Shown: piece after piece, positions 6,516 through 12,288 of the stretch
How the letters are laid out: each line of letters opens with the position of its first letter
Position numbering within the stretch: the first letter of the stretch is position 1
Assembly: GCA_036280655.1 (NCBI GenBank)
Contig: DASUQI010000046.1
Location: forward strand, 1-13,882
Direction of reading: 5' to 3'
Origin: DASSJM01 sp036280655
Lineage (GTDB): Bacteria > Actinomycetota > UBA4738 > HRBIN12
Length of the DNA: 13,882 bases
Notes under the pieces: model-generated
What the model saw: the letters and a program-made list of their open reading frames with translations, nothing else
The model's database searches: none
What the model was told of the DNA's origin: nothing
Position numbers and translations under genes: made by a program

Positions 6516-7205
6516 TCGCTGGGGCGGCAATCCCGCGACCGGCCGGATGTGCGCGAACGCGCTCCGTGCGTTCCAGGTCGGGAACGCCCTGGCGAGCTGC
6601 GCCGGACCAGCAACGTCGATCCGGTCGTCGCGCGTGGCCTCGGTCCAGCTGAGCTGACCGGCGTGCCACTTGACGAAGGCCTCCGCCTCCGCCGTGACGA
6701 ACAGGTCCTCATCGAGGCCGGGGTATTCCTTGCAGATCTCGGTCTCCCGGTGCTCGATCAGCAGCCAGTACCGCTCGCGGGAGCCATGACCGGAGAAGTC
6801 GAAACGGATGACGACGCGCCGGTCCGGCAGGCGGTCCCGGCGCAGCCGAAGGCACATCGACCACAGGGCCACGAACGGGTCGAGGTTCTCGGGGGCGATC
6901 TCCAGCCATCGGGCGCCCCACTCGCCGAGCGACTCACAGACGCGGTAGAGCTCCTGACCGGAGGGCGTGAGCTTGTAGGTGTGGCCCCGCCCGCCCGGTT
7001 TGGGTGTCGACTCGACGACCCCGAGCCGCTCGAGCTGCTTCAACCGCTGCGAGAGCATCGTGCGCGGGAGCCCGGGCGCGCCCTCGAGGATCTCGCCGAA
7101 CGTTGCACAACCGAGGTACAGATTCCGCACGATCAGCGGCGTCCAGCGTTCGGCGAAGACCTCGGCGCCGCGGGCGATCGGGCAGTACTGGCCGTAGGTA
7201 CGCAT
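6498..7205 (-). CDS. HxlR-type winged-helix regulator with SCP2-like C-terminal domain
   Basis: This 235-residue protein opens with the HxlR/DUF24 winged-helix domain (about 1-105): C8-P-I at the N-terminus, ERWTPLIVRNLYLGCATFGEI (19-39), the recognition helix around LPRTMLSQRLKQLERLGVV (46-64) and a wing with GGRGHTYKLTPSG (71-83). The second half (about 110-215) has FDFSGHGSRERYWLLIEHRE and the tail SWTEATRDDRIDVAGPAQLARAFPTW. That arrangement resembles the sterol-carrier-protein-2-like extension found on some actinobacterial HxlR regulators and could bind a hydrophobic ligand. Ordinary HxlR proteins are only about 100-120 residues. Cys8 is in the place of the redox-sensing cysteine of some HxlR proteins. 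I chose the ATG at 7205, where family similarity begins; a TTG 24 bases upstream is less likely. It is divergent from the FAD oxidoreductase gene, its probable target. Confidence 0.85.
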   Translation of the reverse strand: MRTYGQYCPIARGAEVFAERWTPLIVRNLYLGCATFGEILEGAPGLPRTMLSQRLKQLERLGVVESTPKPGGRGHTYKLTPSGQELYRVCESLGEWGARWLEIAPENLDPFVALWSMCLRLRRDRLPDRRVVIRFDFSGHGSRERYWLLIEHRETEICKEYPGLDEDLFVTAEAEAFVKWHAGQLSWTEATRDDRIDVAGPAQLARAFPTWNARSAFAHIRPVAGLPPQRDITVP

Positions 7206-7235
7206 GGGGCCAGTCTCGCCCCCCTCCAAGCGCCT

Positions 7236-7260
7236 GTGAAGTCCAGATCCTGAACTTCAC
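7236..7260. promoter_or_regulatory. Imperfect palindrome, candidate HxlR operator
   Basis: Two 11-base arms, GTGAAGTCCAG (7236-7246) and CTGAACTTCAC (7250-7260), are reverse complements with one mismatch around a 3-base centre (ATC). The site lies in the 110-bp space between the divergent HxlR gene and the FAD oxidoreductase gene, 31 bp before the HxlR start and 56 bp before the oxidoreductase start. Binding of the HxlR dimer here could control both genes. I see no clear -35/-10 boxes nearby. Confidence 0.65.
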
Positions 7261-7315
7261 GCCCACCTGCCCGCGGTGGTGCGATGCCGGTTCACGGAGC
7301 GAGGAGGTGGCCAAG

Positions 7316-8716
7316 ATGCAGATCGACGGGTTCCGAGGCGCATTGATCACCGTCGACCATCCCGACTACGACGCCGCCCGGGCCGTGTGGAACGGTTCCG
7401 TCGACCGCAGGCCTCGCGTGATCGCCCGGTGCACCGGGGCCGCCGACGCCGCGGCGGCCGTGCGCTTCGCCCGAGCCCAGGACCTCGAGATCGCGGTCCG
7501 CGGCGGCGGGCACAACGTCGCCGGCACCGGTGTGTGCGACGACGGCCTAGTCGTCGACCTCTCGGCGATGCGGGCCGTGTCGGTCGATCGCGCGACCCGA
7601 ACGGCGTGGGTGCAGGGTGGCGCGCTGTGGGGCGACGTCGACCACGAGACGCAGACGCACGGCCTCGCCACCACCGGCGGCATCGTGAGCCACACGGGGG
7701 TCGGCGGCGTCAGTGTCGGGGGCGGCATCGGCTGGCTGATGCGCAAGTACGGACTCACCGTCGACAACATGGCGGAGGCCGAGGTCATCACGGCCGACGG
7801 CGACGTCATCCGCGCATCGGTTCACGACCACCCCGATCTGTTCTGGGCGCTCCGAGGCGGTGGAGGGAACTTCGGGGTCGTCAGCTCGTTCCGGTTCAGG
7901 TTGCACTCCGTCGGCCCGGTGGTCGTGGCCGGGCCGGTGTTCTGGGCCGCCGAGGACACCACCGACGTCGTGGCCTTCTACCGCGAGTTCGTCGGTCACG
8001 CGCCGGACGAGCTCGGCAATCTCATCCGGCTCGGCACGATCCCGCCGTGGCCTGACGTCGACGAGGAACTGCACTTCCGGCCGGCGATCGCCGTGGCGAG
8101 CTGTTACGCCGGGCCCGTCGACGAAGGCGAGCGAGCGATCCGTCCGCTCCGCGAGTTCGGGACCCCGCTCGTGGACCTCGTCGGCCCGACGCCGTACGTC
8201 GACCATCAGCGGGGCATCGATGACACCGTCCCGCACGGCTGGCGCTACTCCTGGAAGTCCACGAACCTCACGGGCTTGTCGGACGAGGTCATCAGGATCG
8301 TTGCCGAGCACGCATACAAGGCCACCTCGCCGCGGTCGATGGTCGTGATGTTCCACATGGGTGGCGCGGTGGCCAGGGTTCCCCGCGACGCCGCCGCCTA
8401 CCCGGGTCGCGACGCGGAGTACAACATCGTGATCGAAGGGGTATCGCTTCCCGAGCAGAACGACGAAGTTGCCGCGGCCGAGGCGGCGTGGGCACGGGGG
8501 TTCCTCGAAGAGCTCCGTCCCCACCGCGCCGGCGTCTACGTCAATTTCCTCGACGCCGACGACGACGCGAGCCGCATCCGCGAGTCCTACGGCGACGACA
8601 CCTACCGACGGCTCGCCGAGATCAAGGCCACGTACGACCCTGACAACGTCTTCCACCACAACAAGAACATCGTGCCGAGCGAAACCGCGCGCGCCGCCTC
8701 AGCCCTTCGCCCGTAG
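7316..8716 (+). CDS. FAD-linked oxidoreductase (BBE/PCMH-type FAD-binding fold)
   Basis: This 466-residue oxidase begins at ATG 7316, with AGGAGG (7302-7307) 8 nt upstream. The N-terminal FAD-binding domain has VRGGGHNVAG (61-70), where H66 is in the position that forms a covalent 8-alpha-histidyl bond to FAD, then GGIVSHTGVGGVSVGGG (121-137) and FWALRGGGGNFGVV (176-189). The substrate domain follows, and the C-terminus ends with the berberine-bridge-like motif YDPDNVFHHNKNI. Bicovalent relatives have a cysteine where this protein has Val124, so FAD should be held by histidine only. Family members oxidise alcohols, sugars or secondary metabolites with O2. No signal peptide is seen, so it is probably cytoplasmic. 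It is divergent from the HxlR-SCP2 regulator and its last 18 bp overlap the tail of the TetR gene. The substrate is unknown. Confidence 0.9.
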   Translation: MQIDGFRGALITVDHPDYDAARAVWNGSVDRRPRVIARCTGAADAAAAVRFARAQDLEIAVRGGGHNVAGTGVCDDGLVVDLSAMRAVSVDRATRTAWVQGGALWGDVDHETQTHGLATTGGIVSHTGVGGVSVGGGIGWLMRKYGLTVDNMAEAEVITADGDVIRASVHDHPDLFWALRGGGGNFGVVSSFRFRLHSVGPVVVAGPVFWAAEDTTDVVAFYREFVGHAPDELGNLIRLGTIPPWPDVDEELHFRPAIAVASCYAGPVDEGERAIRPLREFGTPLVDLVGPTPYVDHQRGIDDTVPHGWRYSWKSTNLTGLSDEVIRIVAEHAYKATSPRSMVVMFHMGGAVARVPRDAAAYPGRDAEYNIVIEGVSLPEQNDEVAAAEAAWARGFLEELRPHRAGVYVNFLDADDDASRIRESYGDDTYRRLAEIKATYDPDNVFHHNKNIVPSETARAASALRP

Positions 8717-9382
8717 CCGCTCGAGGCCGTCCAGCACGAGGTCGAGGCCGAACTCGAACTCGAACTGCGTGTCGCACCCTACCCCGACCGCGGGCCCCTC
8801 GTGGGTGCCGATGGCGACCGGGATCAGCTTGGCGATGTTGGGGTAGACGTCGGCCAGCTGCGTCCAGACCTCGGCCGCCTCCTCCTCGGGCATGCTGGCC
8901 GCGTCGTCGAACAGCTCCTGCGAGAAGCCGAGGATCCGGCTGCCCATCACGTGCATCGCGTGGTGCATCAGGTCGATCGAGAAGCCGCCCTCGAGGAACA
9001 CGCCCATCATCGAGTCGATGTAGGCGATCACGGTGGGCGTGGGCTCCCCGCGGGACTCGAGCACGCTCGACGCCCAGGGGTGGCGGAGCAACGCGCGGCG
9101 GGCGGAGAGGATGCGCTCGCGCATCGTCGCCTTCCAGTCCGCGTCCTCGATCGGGGCGTCGATCTCGGCCACGACCACGTCGACCATCCCGTCGAGGAGC
9201 TCGTCCTTGTTCCCCACGTGCTTGTAGAGCGCCATCGGCACGACGCCGAGCTCCTGCGCGAGCCGGCGCATGCTGATGGACTCGGCGCCGCCCTCGTCGG
9301 CCAGGGCGACGGCGGCGCGCAGGATCCGCTCCCTGGTCAGCGGCTCGCGGGCCCGCGCGGCCTCCTCGATCTTCGTCGCCAT
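8699..9382 (-). CDS. TetR family transcriptional repressor (TetR_C-type ligand domain)
   Basis: This 227-residue regulator has the TetR DNA-binding domain at about 14-61: LTRERILRAAVALADEGG, then SMRRLAQELGVVPMALYKHVGNKDELL holding the helix-turn-helix. The all-helical C-terminal domain (about 80-227), with WKATMRERILSARRALLRHPW and GFSIDLMHHAMHVMGSRILGF, resembles the TetR C-terminal class seen in actinobacterial regulators of oxidoreductases and efflux. The ATG at 9382 is preceded on the minus strand by AGGGGG with 4 nt spacing. The 3' end overlaps the convergent FAD oxidoreductase gene by 18 bp. It is divergent from the MDR oxidoreductase gene across 125 bp containing two matching palindromes, its probable operators. 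The ligand is unknown; the regulated enzyme suggests a quinone, enone or other reactive small molecule. Confidence 0.9.
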   Translation of the reverse strand: MATKIEEAARAREPLTRERILRAAVALADEGGAESISMRRLAQELGVVPMALYKHVGNKDELLDGMVDVVVAEIDAPIEDADWKATMRERILSARRALLRHPWASSVLESRGEPTPTVIAYIDSMMGVFLEGGFSIDLMHHAMHVMGSRILGFSQELFDDAASMPEEEAAEVWTQLADVYPNIAKLIPVAIGTHEGPAVGVGCDTQFEFEFGLDLVLDGLERLRAKG

Positions 9383-9430
9383 CCCACCCCCTGGTCCGAG
9401 CCCGAGACCACGGCCCTTCGGCTGTCGGGC

Positions 9431-9460
9431 TTGACAAGTGTACGCCGTACACCCTAGGGT
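9431..9460 (+). promoter_or_regulatory. Promoter of the MDR oxidoreductase gene
   Basis: TTGACA (9431-9436) is a perfect -35 box. After 18 bases comes TAGGGT (9455-9460), which fits the actinobacterial TAnnnT -10. Transcription would start near 9467, leaving a leader of about 40 bases with AAGGGAG (9496-9502) ahead of the ATG at 9508. The spacer holds the first TetR-type operator and the second lies just past the expected start site, so a bound repressor would block polymerase. Confidence 0.72.
9438..9452. promoter_or_regulatory. TetR operator O1 (candidate)
   Basis: GTGTACGCCGTACAC is a perfect 15-bp palindrome (7-base arms, one central base). It fills the spacer between the -35 and -10 boxes of the MDR promoter and lies 56 bp upstream of the TetR start on the other strand. 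Near-identity with the second site 33 bp away marks it as a bound element rather than chance. Confidence 0.8.
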
Positions 9461-9470
9461 GGCCAGGAAG

Positions 9471-9485
9471 GTGTACGGCGTACAC
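9471..9485. promoter_or_regulatory. TetR operator O2 (candidate)
   Basis: GTGTACGGCGTACAC differs from O1 only in the central base and is again a perfect palindrome. The centre-to-centre distance is 33 bp, about three helical turns, placing both sites on nearly the same DNA face. It begins a few bases after the predicted transcription start of the MDR gene. Confidence 0.8.
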
Positions 9486-9507
9486 CGCTACGGTGAAGGG
9501 AGTGACC

Positions 9508-10482
9508 ATGAAGGCGATCGTGCAGGATCGATATGGCGAGGCGGACGTGCTCGACTTCCGGGACGTCGAGGACCCGCAGGTCGGGGAGCACGACGTGCTG
9601 ATCCGGGTTCGGGCGGCGGGTGCCGGCCCCGATGTGTGGCACATCATGGCCGGCAAGCCGTACATGGCCCGACCGGTGCTGGGATTCACGCGGCCGAAGG
9701 TCCGGATCCGCGGATGGGACGTCGCGGGGACGGTCGAGGCCGTCGGCGCGAAGGTTACCGAGTTGCGGCCCGGCGACGAGGTGATGGGCGAGTCCCAGCG
9801 CGGCTCGTTCGCCGAGCTCACGGCCGCGCCGGAGGACAAGCTGGTTCGCAAGCCCTCGCGCCTGTCGTTCGAGCAGGCGGCGGCGGTGCCGGTGTCCGGG
9901 GTCACGGCGCTTCAGGCCCTCCGCGACCGCGCGAAGGTGCAGCCCGGAGCGCGTGTGCTGGTGATCGGCGCCGCCGGCGGTGTGGGGACCTTCACGGTGC
10001 AGATCGCCAAGGCGATGGGGGCGACGGTCACCGGCGTGGCGAGCACGTCGAAGCTCGACCTCGTGCGCTCGATCGGCGCGGACGACGTGATCGACTACAC
10101 GCGCGAGAGGTTCACGGACGGTTCGCGAGCCTGGGACGTGATCGTCGACACCGCGGGGCGACGCCCGCTGCGGGAGCTTCGCCGGGCGCTCACGCCGAAG
10201 GGCACGCTCGTGATCGTCGGGGGCGACGGCGGCGGGAAATGGACCGGCGGCTTCTTCAAGGGGATCTTCCGCGGGCCGATCGTTTCGATGTTCGTCGGAC
10301 AGAAACTGGGCGGGTTCACCGCGAAGACGACGAAGGAAGACCTGCAGGCGGTCTCCGAGCTCATCGAGGCCGGCTCGGTCACGCCGGTGGTCGATCGGAC
10401 GTTCGACCTGGTCGAGGCGGCCGACGCGGTCCGATACCTCGCCGAGGGTCACCCGGCCGGCAAGATCGTGGTCACGGTCTAG
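9508..10482 (+). CDS. NAD(P)H-dependent MDR oxidoreductase (quinone oxidoreductase/zeta-crystallin-like)
   Basis: This 324-residue medium-chain dehydrogenase/reductase has a GroES-like N-terminal domain (about 1-130) with GWDVAGTVEAVG (69-80) and LRPGDEVMG (86-94), then a Rossmann domain with the loop AAGGVG (155-160) in VLVIGAAGGVGTFTVQIAK. The C-terminus, with VVDRTFDLVEAADAVRYL and GHPAGKIVVTV, is typical. No zinc-binding cysteines are present, so it belongs to the zinc-independent reductases that reduce quinones or enones with NADPH. I chose the ATG at 9508 after AAGGGAG (9496-9502); an in-frame GTG at 9493 would overlap that ribosome binding site. It is controlled by a TTGACA/TAGGGT promoter holding two palindromes and is divergent from a TetR gene, a classic repressor-enzyme pair for inducible detoxification. 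The substrate is not known. Confidence 0.92.
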   Translation: MKAIVQDRYGEADVLDFRDVEDPQVGEHDVLIRVRAAGAGPDVWHIMAGKPYMARPVLGFTRPKVRIRGWDVAGTVEAVGAKVTELRPGDEVMGESQRGSFAELTAAPEDKLVRKPSRLSFEQAAAVPVSGVTALQALRDRAKVQPGARVLVIGAAGGVGTFTVQIAKAMGATVTGVASTSKLDLVRSIGADDVIDYTRERFTDGSRAWDVIVDTAGRRPLRELRRALTPKGTLVIVGGDGGGKWTGGFFKGIFRGPIVSMFVGQKLGGFTAKTTKEDLQAVSELIEAGSVTPVVDRTFDLVEAADAVRYLAEGHPAGKIVVTV

Positions 10483-10508
10483 ACGGGCTCGGGGTCGATG
10501 CCCTAGAC
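10477..10508. terminator. Possible shared terminator hairpin
   Basis: GTCTA (10477-10481) pairs with TAGAC (10504-10508), and GGGC (10485-10488) with GCCC (10500-10503), with a 3-base bulge and an 11-base loop. The structure spans the 20-bp gap and contains both stop codons of the convergent MDR and DinB genes. No T-run follows, so the call is tentative. Confidence 0.35.
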
Positions 10509-10991
10509 GCCGCGATCCGGCAGCGAGAACCGGTACTCGACGATCGGCACCTCGATCCCGTGCTGGTACAGCAGCGTGTTGAGGTCGCCGTGGTGCTGGC
10601 GCTCGTGGAGCAGGACGTGCACGAAGATGTCCACCCGGCTGTAGCGCATCGTCGCGCCGTCGACGTTCATCTCGCGCACGACCGCCAGCGCCTCGTCGTC
10701 GAGTGCGTCGACCGAGGCGCGGAAGTCGTCGCGAAGCTGCTTCCGGTACGCGTCGAGCTCGTCCCAGGTCTGGACGGTCTCGACCGGCTCGTCGGTCGTC
10801 GCGTTCGGATCCGCCAGCCAGCGGACGTACGCCCAGTTCGTGTGCGTGAGCGCATCGCGGAGGGCCGGCCAGCCCGACCCGGGCGCCGGCCGCGTCAGCA
10901 GCTCGTCGCCGAGGGGCCGGATGAGCTCCTCGTACTCGCGCCAGCTGTAGTCGGTGAAGCGGTAGAGCTCGTCGATCGCCGTTCGGTCCAT
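10503..10991 (-). CDS. DinB family (DinB-like fold) protein
   Basis: This 162-residue four-helix-bundle protein carries the DinB metal triad: H50 in LRDALTHTNWAYVRWL, and H129 with H133 in FVHVLLHERQHHGDL. These residues bind a divalent metal. Some family members are thiol-dependent S-transferases (mycothiol- or bacillithiol-linked); others have no known activity. The ATG at 10991 is preferred: TATCAT lies 6 bases upstream on the minus strand (11003-10998), the layout of a leaderless actinobacterial promoter, and no Shine-Dalgarno is seen. An upstream GTG at 11015 would add 8 unconserved residues. It is divergent from the DUF1697 gene and convergent with the MDR gene. A second DinB gene lies on the far side of DUF1697. 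Confidence 0.87.
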   Translation of the reverse strand: MDRTAIDELYRFTDYSWREYEELIRPLGDELLTRPAPGSGWPALRDALTHTNWAYVRWLADPNATTDEPVETVQTWDELDAYRKQLRDDFRASVDALDDEALAVVREMNVDGATMRYSRVDIFVHVLLHERQHHGDLNTLLYQHGIEVPIVEYRFSLPDRGV

Positions 10992-10997
10992 CGGCCG

Positions 10998-11003
10998 ATG
11001 ATA
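10998..11003 (-). promoter_or_regulatory. -10 box for a leaderless DinB transcript
   Basis: On the minus strand TATCAT (TAnnnT) ends 6 bases before the ATG at 10991, so transcription would begin at about the A of the start codon. No ribosome binding site is present. No matching -35 is apparent. Confidence 0.5.
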
Positions 11004-11034
11004 GGCGGCGGGCACGAGCGCCGGAGCCCGCTGC

Positions 11035-11040
11035 TATACA
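11035..11040 (+). promoter_or_regulatory. -10 box for a leaderless DUF1697 transcript
   Basis: TATACA, followed by TCCCCC, ends 6 bases before the ATG at 11047. The upstream sequence is C-rich with no Shine-Dalgarno, so the mRNA probably starts at the ATG. No clear -35 is visible. Confidence 0.55.
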
Positions 11041-11046
11041 TCCCCC

Positions 11047-11595
11047 ATGGCCCTCTACGTCGCCCTGCTCCGCGGGATCAACGTCGGCGGCAAGAACCTG
11101 ATCAGGATGCCCGAGCTCAAGGCCGCGTTCGAGGCGGACGGATTCGGGGACGTGGCCACCTACATCCAGAGCGGCAACGTGCTGTTCTCCTCGTCCGGTG
11201 CTTCGTCGCACGCCTTGACCGACCGGATCGAGGCGATGCTCGCCGACGCGTTCGACTACGTCCCGACCGTGGTCGTGCGGAGCCGAACGCAGATGCGCGC
11301 GATCGTCGGCCGGAGGCCGAAGGGGTTCGGCGCGCAGCCGGCGAAGTACCGGTACGACGTGCTCTTCCTGAAGGAGCCACTCTCGGCGAAGCGCGTGGTG
11401 TCAAAGGTGGAGACGAACCCGGCCGTCGACAGGATCTGGGCGGGGACCGGCGTCCTCTACTTCTCGAGGCTCACCGCCAGGGCGACCGCGAGCCGGCTGA
11501 ACAGGTTCGTCGTGTCGCCGACCTACCAGAGCGTGACTGTGCGGAACTGGAACACGACGACGAAGTTGCTGTCGCTGATGGACGCGGCCTCCTAG
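11047..11595 (+). CDS. DUF1697 domain protein
   Basis: This 182-residue protein shows the full DUF1697 signature: ALLRGINVGGKNLIRMPELKAAF (6-28), GFGDVATYIQSGNVLFSS (32-49), a middle alpha/beta region with PTVVVRSRTQM, then YDVLFLKEP and the C-terminal YQSVTVRNWNTTTKLLSLM. The family is common in soil bacteria and has no established biochemical function; the predicted fold is two ferredoxin-like halves. The start at 11047 is supported by the conserved N-terminus and by a -10-like TATACA six bases upstream, suggesting a leaderless mRNA. Its TAG overlaps the TAG of the convergent second DinB gene within one CTAG. Length is normal. Confidence 0.9.
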   Translation: MALYVALLRGINVGGKNLIRMPELKAAFEADGFGDVATYIQSGNVLFSSSGASSHALTDRIEAMLADAFDYVPTVVVRSRTQMRAIVGRRPKGFGAQPAKYRYDVLFLKEPLSAKRVVSKVETNPAVDRIWAGTGVLYFSRLTARATASRLNRFVVSPTYQSVTVRNWNTTTKLLSLMDAAS

Positions 11596-12200
11596 GGTTC
11601 GTTCCGTTCGCGTTCCCTCGCAAGGGTTCGCAACCGTTCCTCGTGCCGCTTCGCGTCCTCGTCCGAGATCCACTCCCGGCGGACGCTGCGGCCGACGGTC
11701 GAGATGTGGTTCTCCTCGACCGCCTCGCCGACTTCCCAGGCCTCGCCGCGGCGGATCGCGAGGATCGCGTTGATCTCTCCGGCGTGGTACGTCCAGTGAC
11801 CGGCCACCATCGCGACGATCTCGCGGAGCGGGTGCCGTTCGCCCCAGTGCACCGGCCTCGGCTCGTCGAGGTCGGCCGCGTCGTCGACCGAGGCGAGCCA
11901 CCGTTCGGCGCCACGCTCGAACCACGCCAGGACCTCGTCGACGTATTCTGGCGACGGCTCGATGCGTTCGCGCAGGCCGCGCGGCCAGTCGGCGTCGTCC
12001 CAGTGGTGCGGCTCGGCGTCGAACGCGAACGAGTGGTAGACCTCGCTCCAACCGGCCGTGTGCTTCAGCAGGCCGAGGACCGACCGGTAGCCGCCGCCGG
12101 CGTCCAGCGCCTCCTCGAGCGTCAGCCCGCGGACGTTGTCGACGAGCGTCCGGCGCGCCTCCTCGAGCTCGGACCTCGCGACCCGCTGCTCGGTACCCAC
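11592..12200 (-). CDS. DinB family protein, second copy
   Basis: This 202-residue protein has the DinB-fold metal triad H47 (LLKHTAGWSEVYH) and H135/H139 (MVAGHWTYHAGEINAIL), plus an extended C-terminal helix rich in Arg and Glu (about 165-202). It differs greatly from the DinB copy at 10503-10991, so it is not a recent duplicate; it is closer to the DinB_2-type group. The start is taken as the GTG at 12200: upstream codons in frame are low-complexity, antisense to the hydrolase lipoprotein, and no ATG lies nearby. No ribosome binding site is evident, so the start is the weakest point of the call. Function is unknown; metal-dependent thiol chemistry is a family-level guess. Confidence 0.83.
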   Translation of the reverse strand: MGTEQRVARSELEEARRTLVDNVRGLTLEEALDAGGGYRSVLGLLKHTAGWSEVYHSFAFDAEPHHWDDADWPRGLRERIEPSPEYVDEVLAWFERGAERWLASVDDAADLDEPRPVHWGERHPLREIVAMVAGHWTYHAGEINAILAIRRGEAWEVGEAVEENHISTVGRSVRREWISDEDAKRHEERLRTLARERERNEP

Positions 12201-12288
12201 GGGGTCGATGCTGGCAGAGGCGACGGGGGGCGGGCAATGGGGCCCTTGGACCAACCCCTCGCGGATCCGTCGGCGTATCCCCTTCTGT
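12201..12288. promoter_or_regulatory. Divergent intergenic region, DinB / lipoprotein hydrolase
   Basis: This 88-bp space should hold promoters for both flanking genes. On the plus strand TATCCC (12276-12281) ends 7 bases before the ATG at 12289 and could be a weak -10 for a leaderless transcript. I see no Shine-Dalgarno for either gene and no palindrome. Confidence 0.35.

Noticed and set aside
6001..6669. N-terminal extension of the lipoprotein frame across the MarR gene
   Set aside because: The extension is frame-shifted translation of the MarR and HxlR genes. The signal peptide and lipobox begin exactly at the GTG at 6000.
9438..9485. The repeated GTGTACG palindromes read as a CRISPR-like or mobile-element repeat
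   Set aside because: There are only two 15-bp copies, both inside a promoter between a TetR gene and its divergent target; the operator explanation fits fully.
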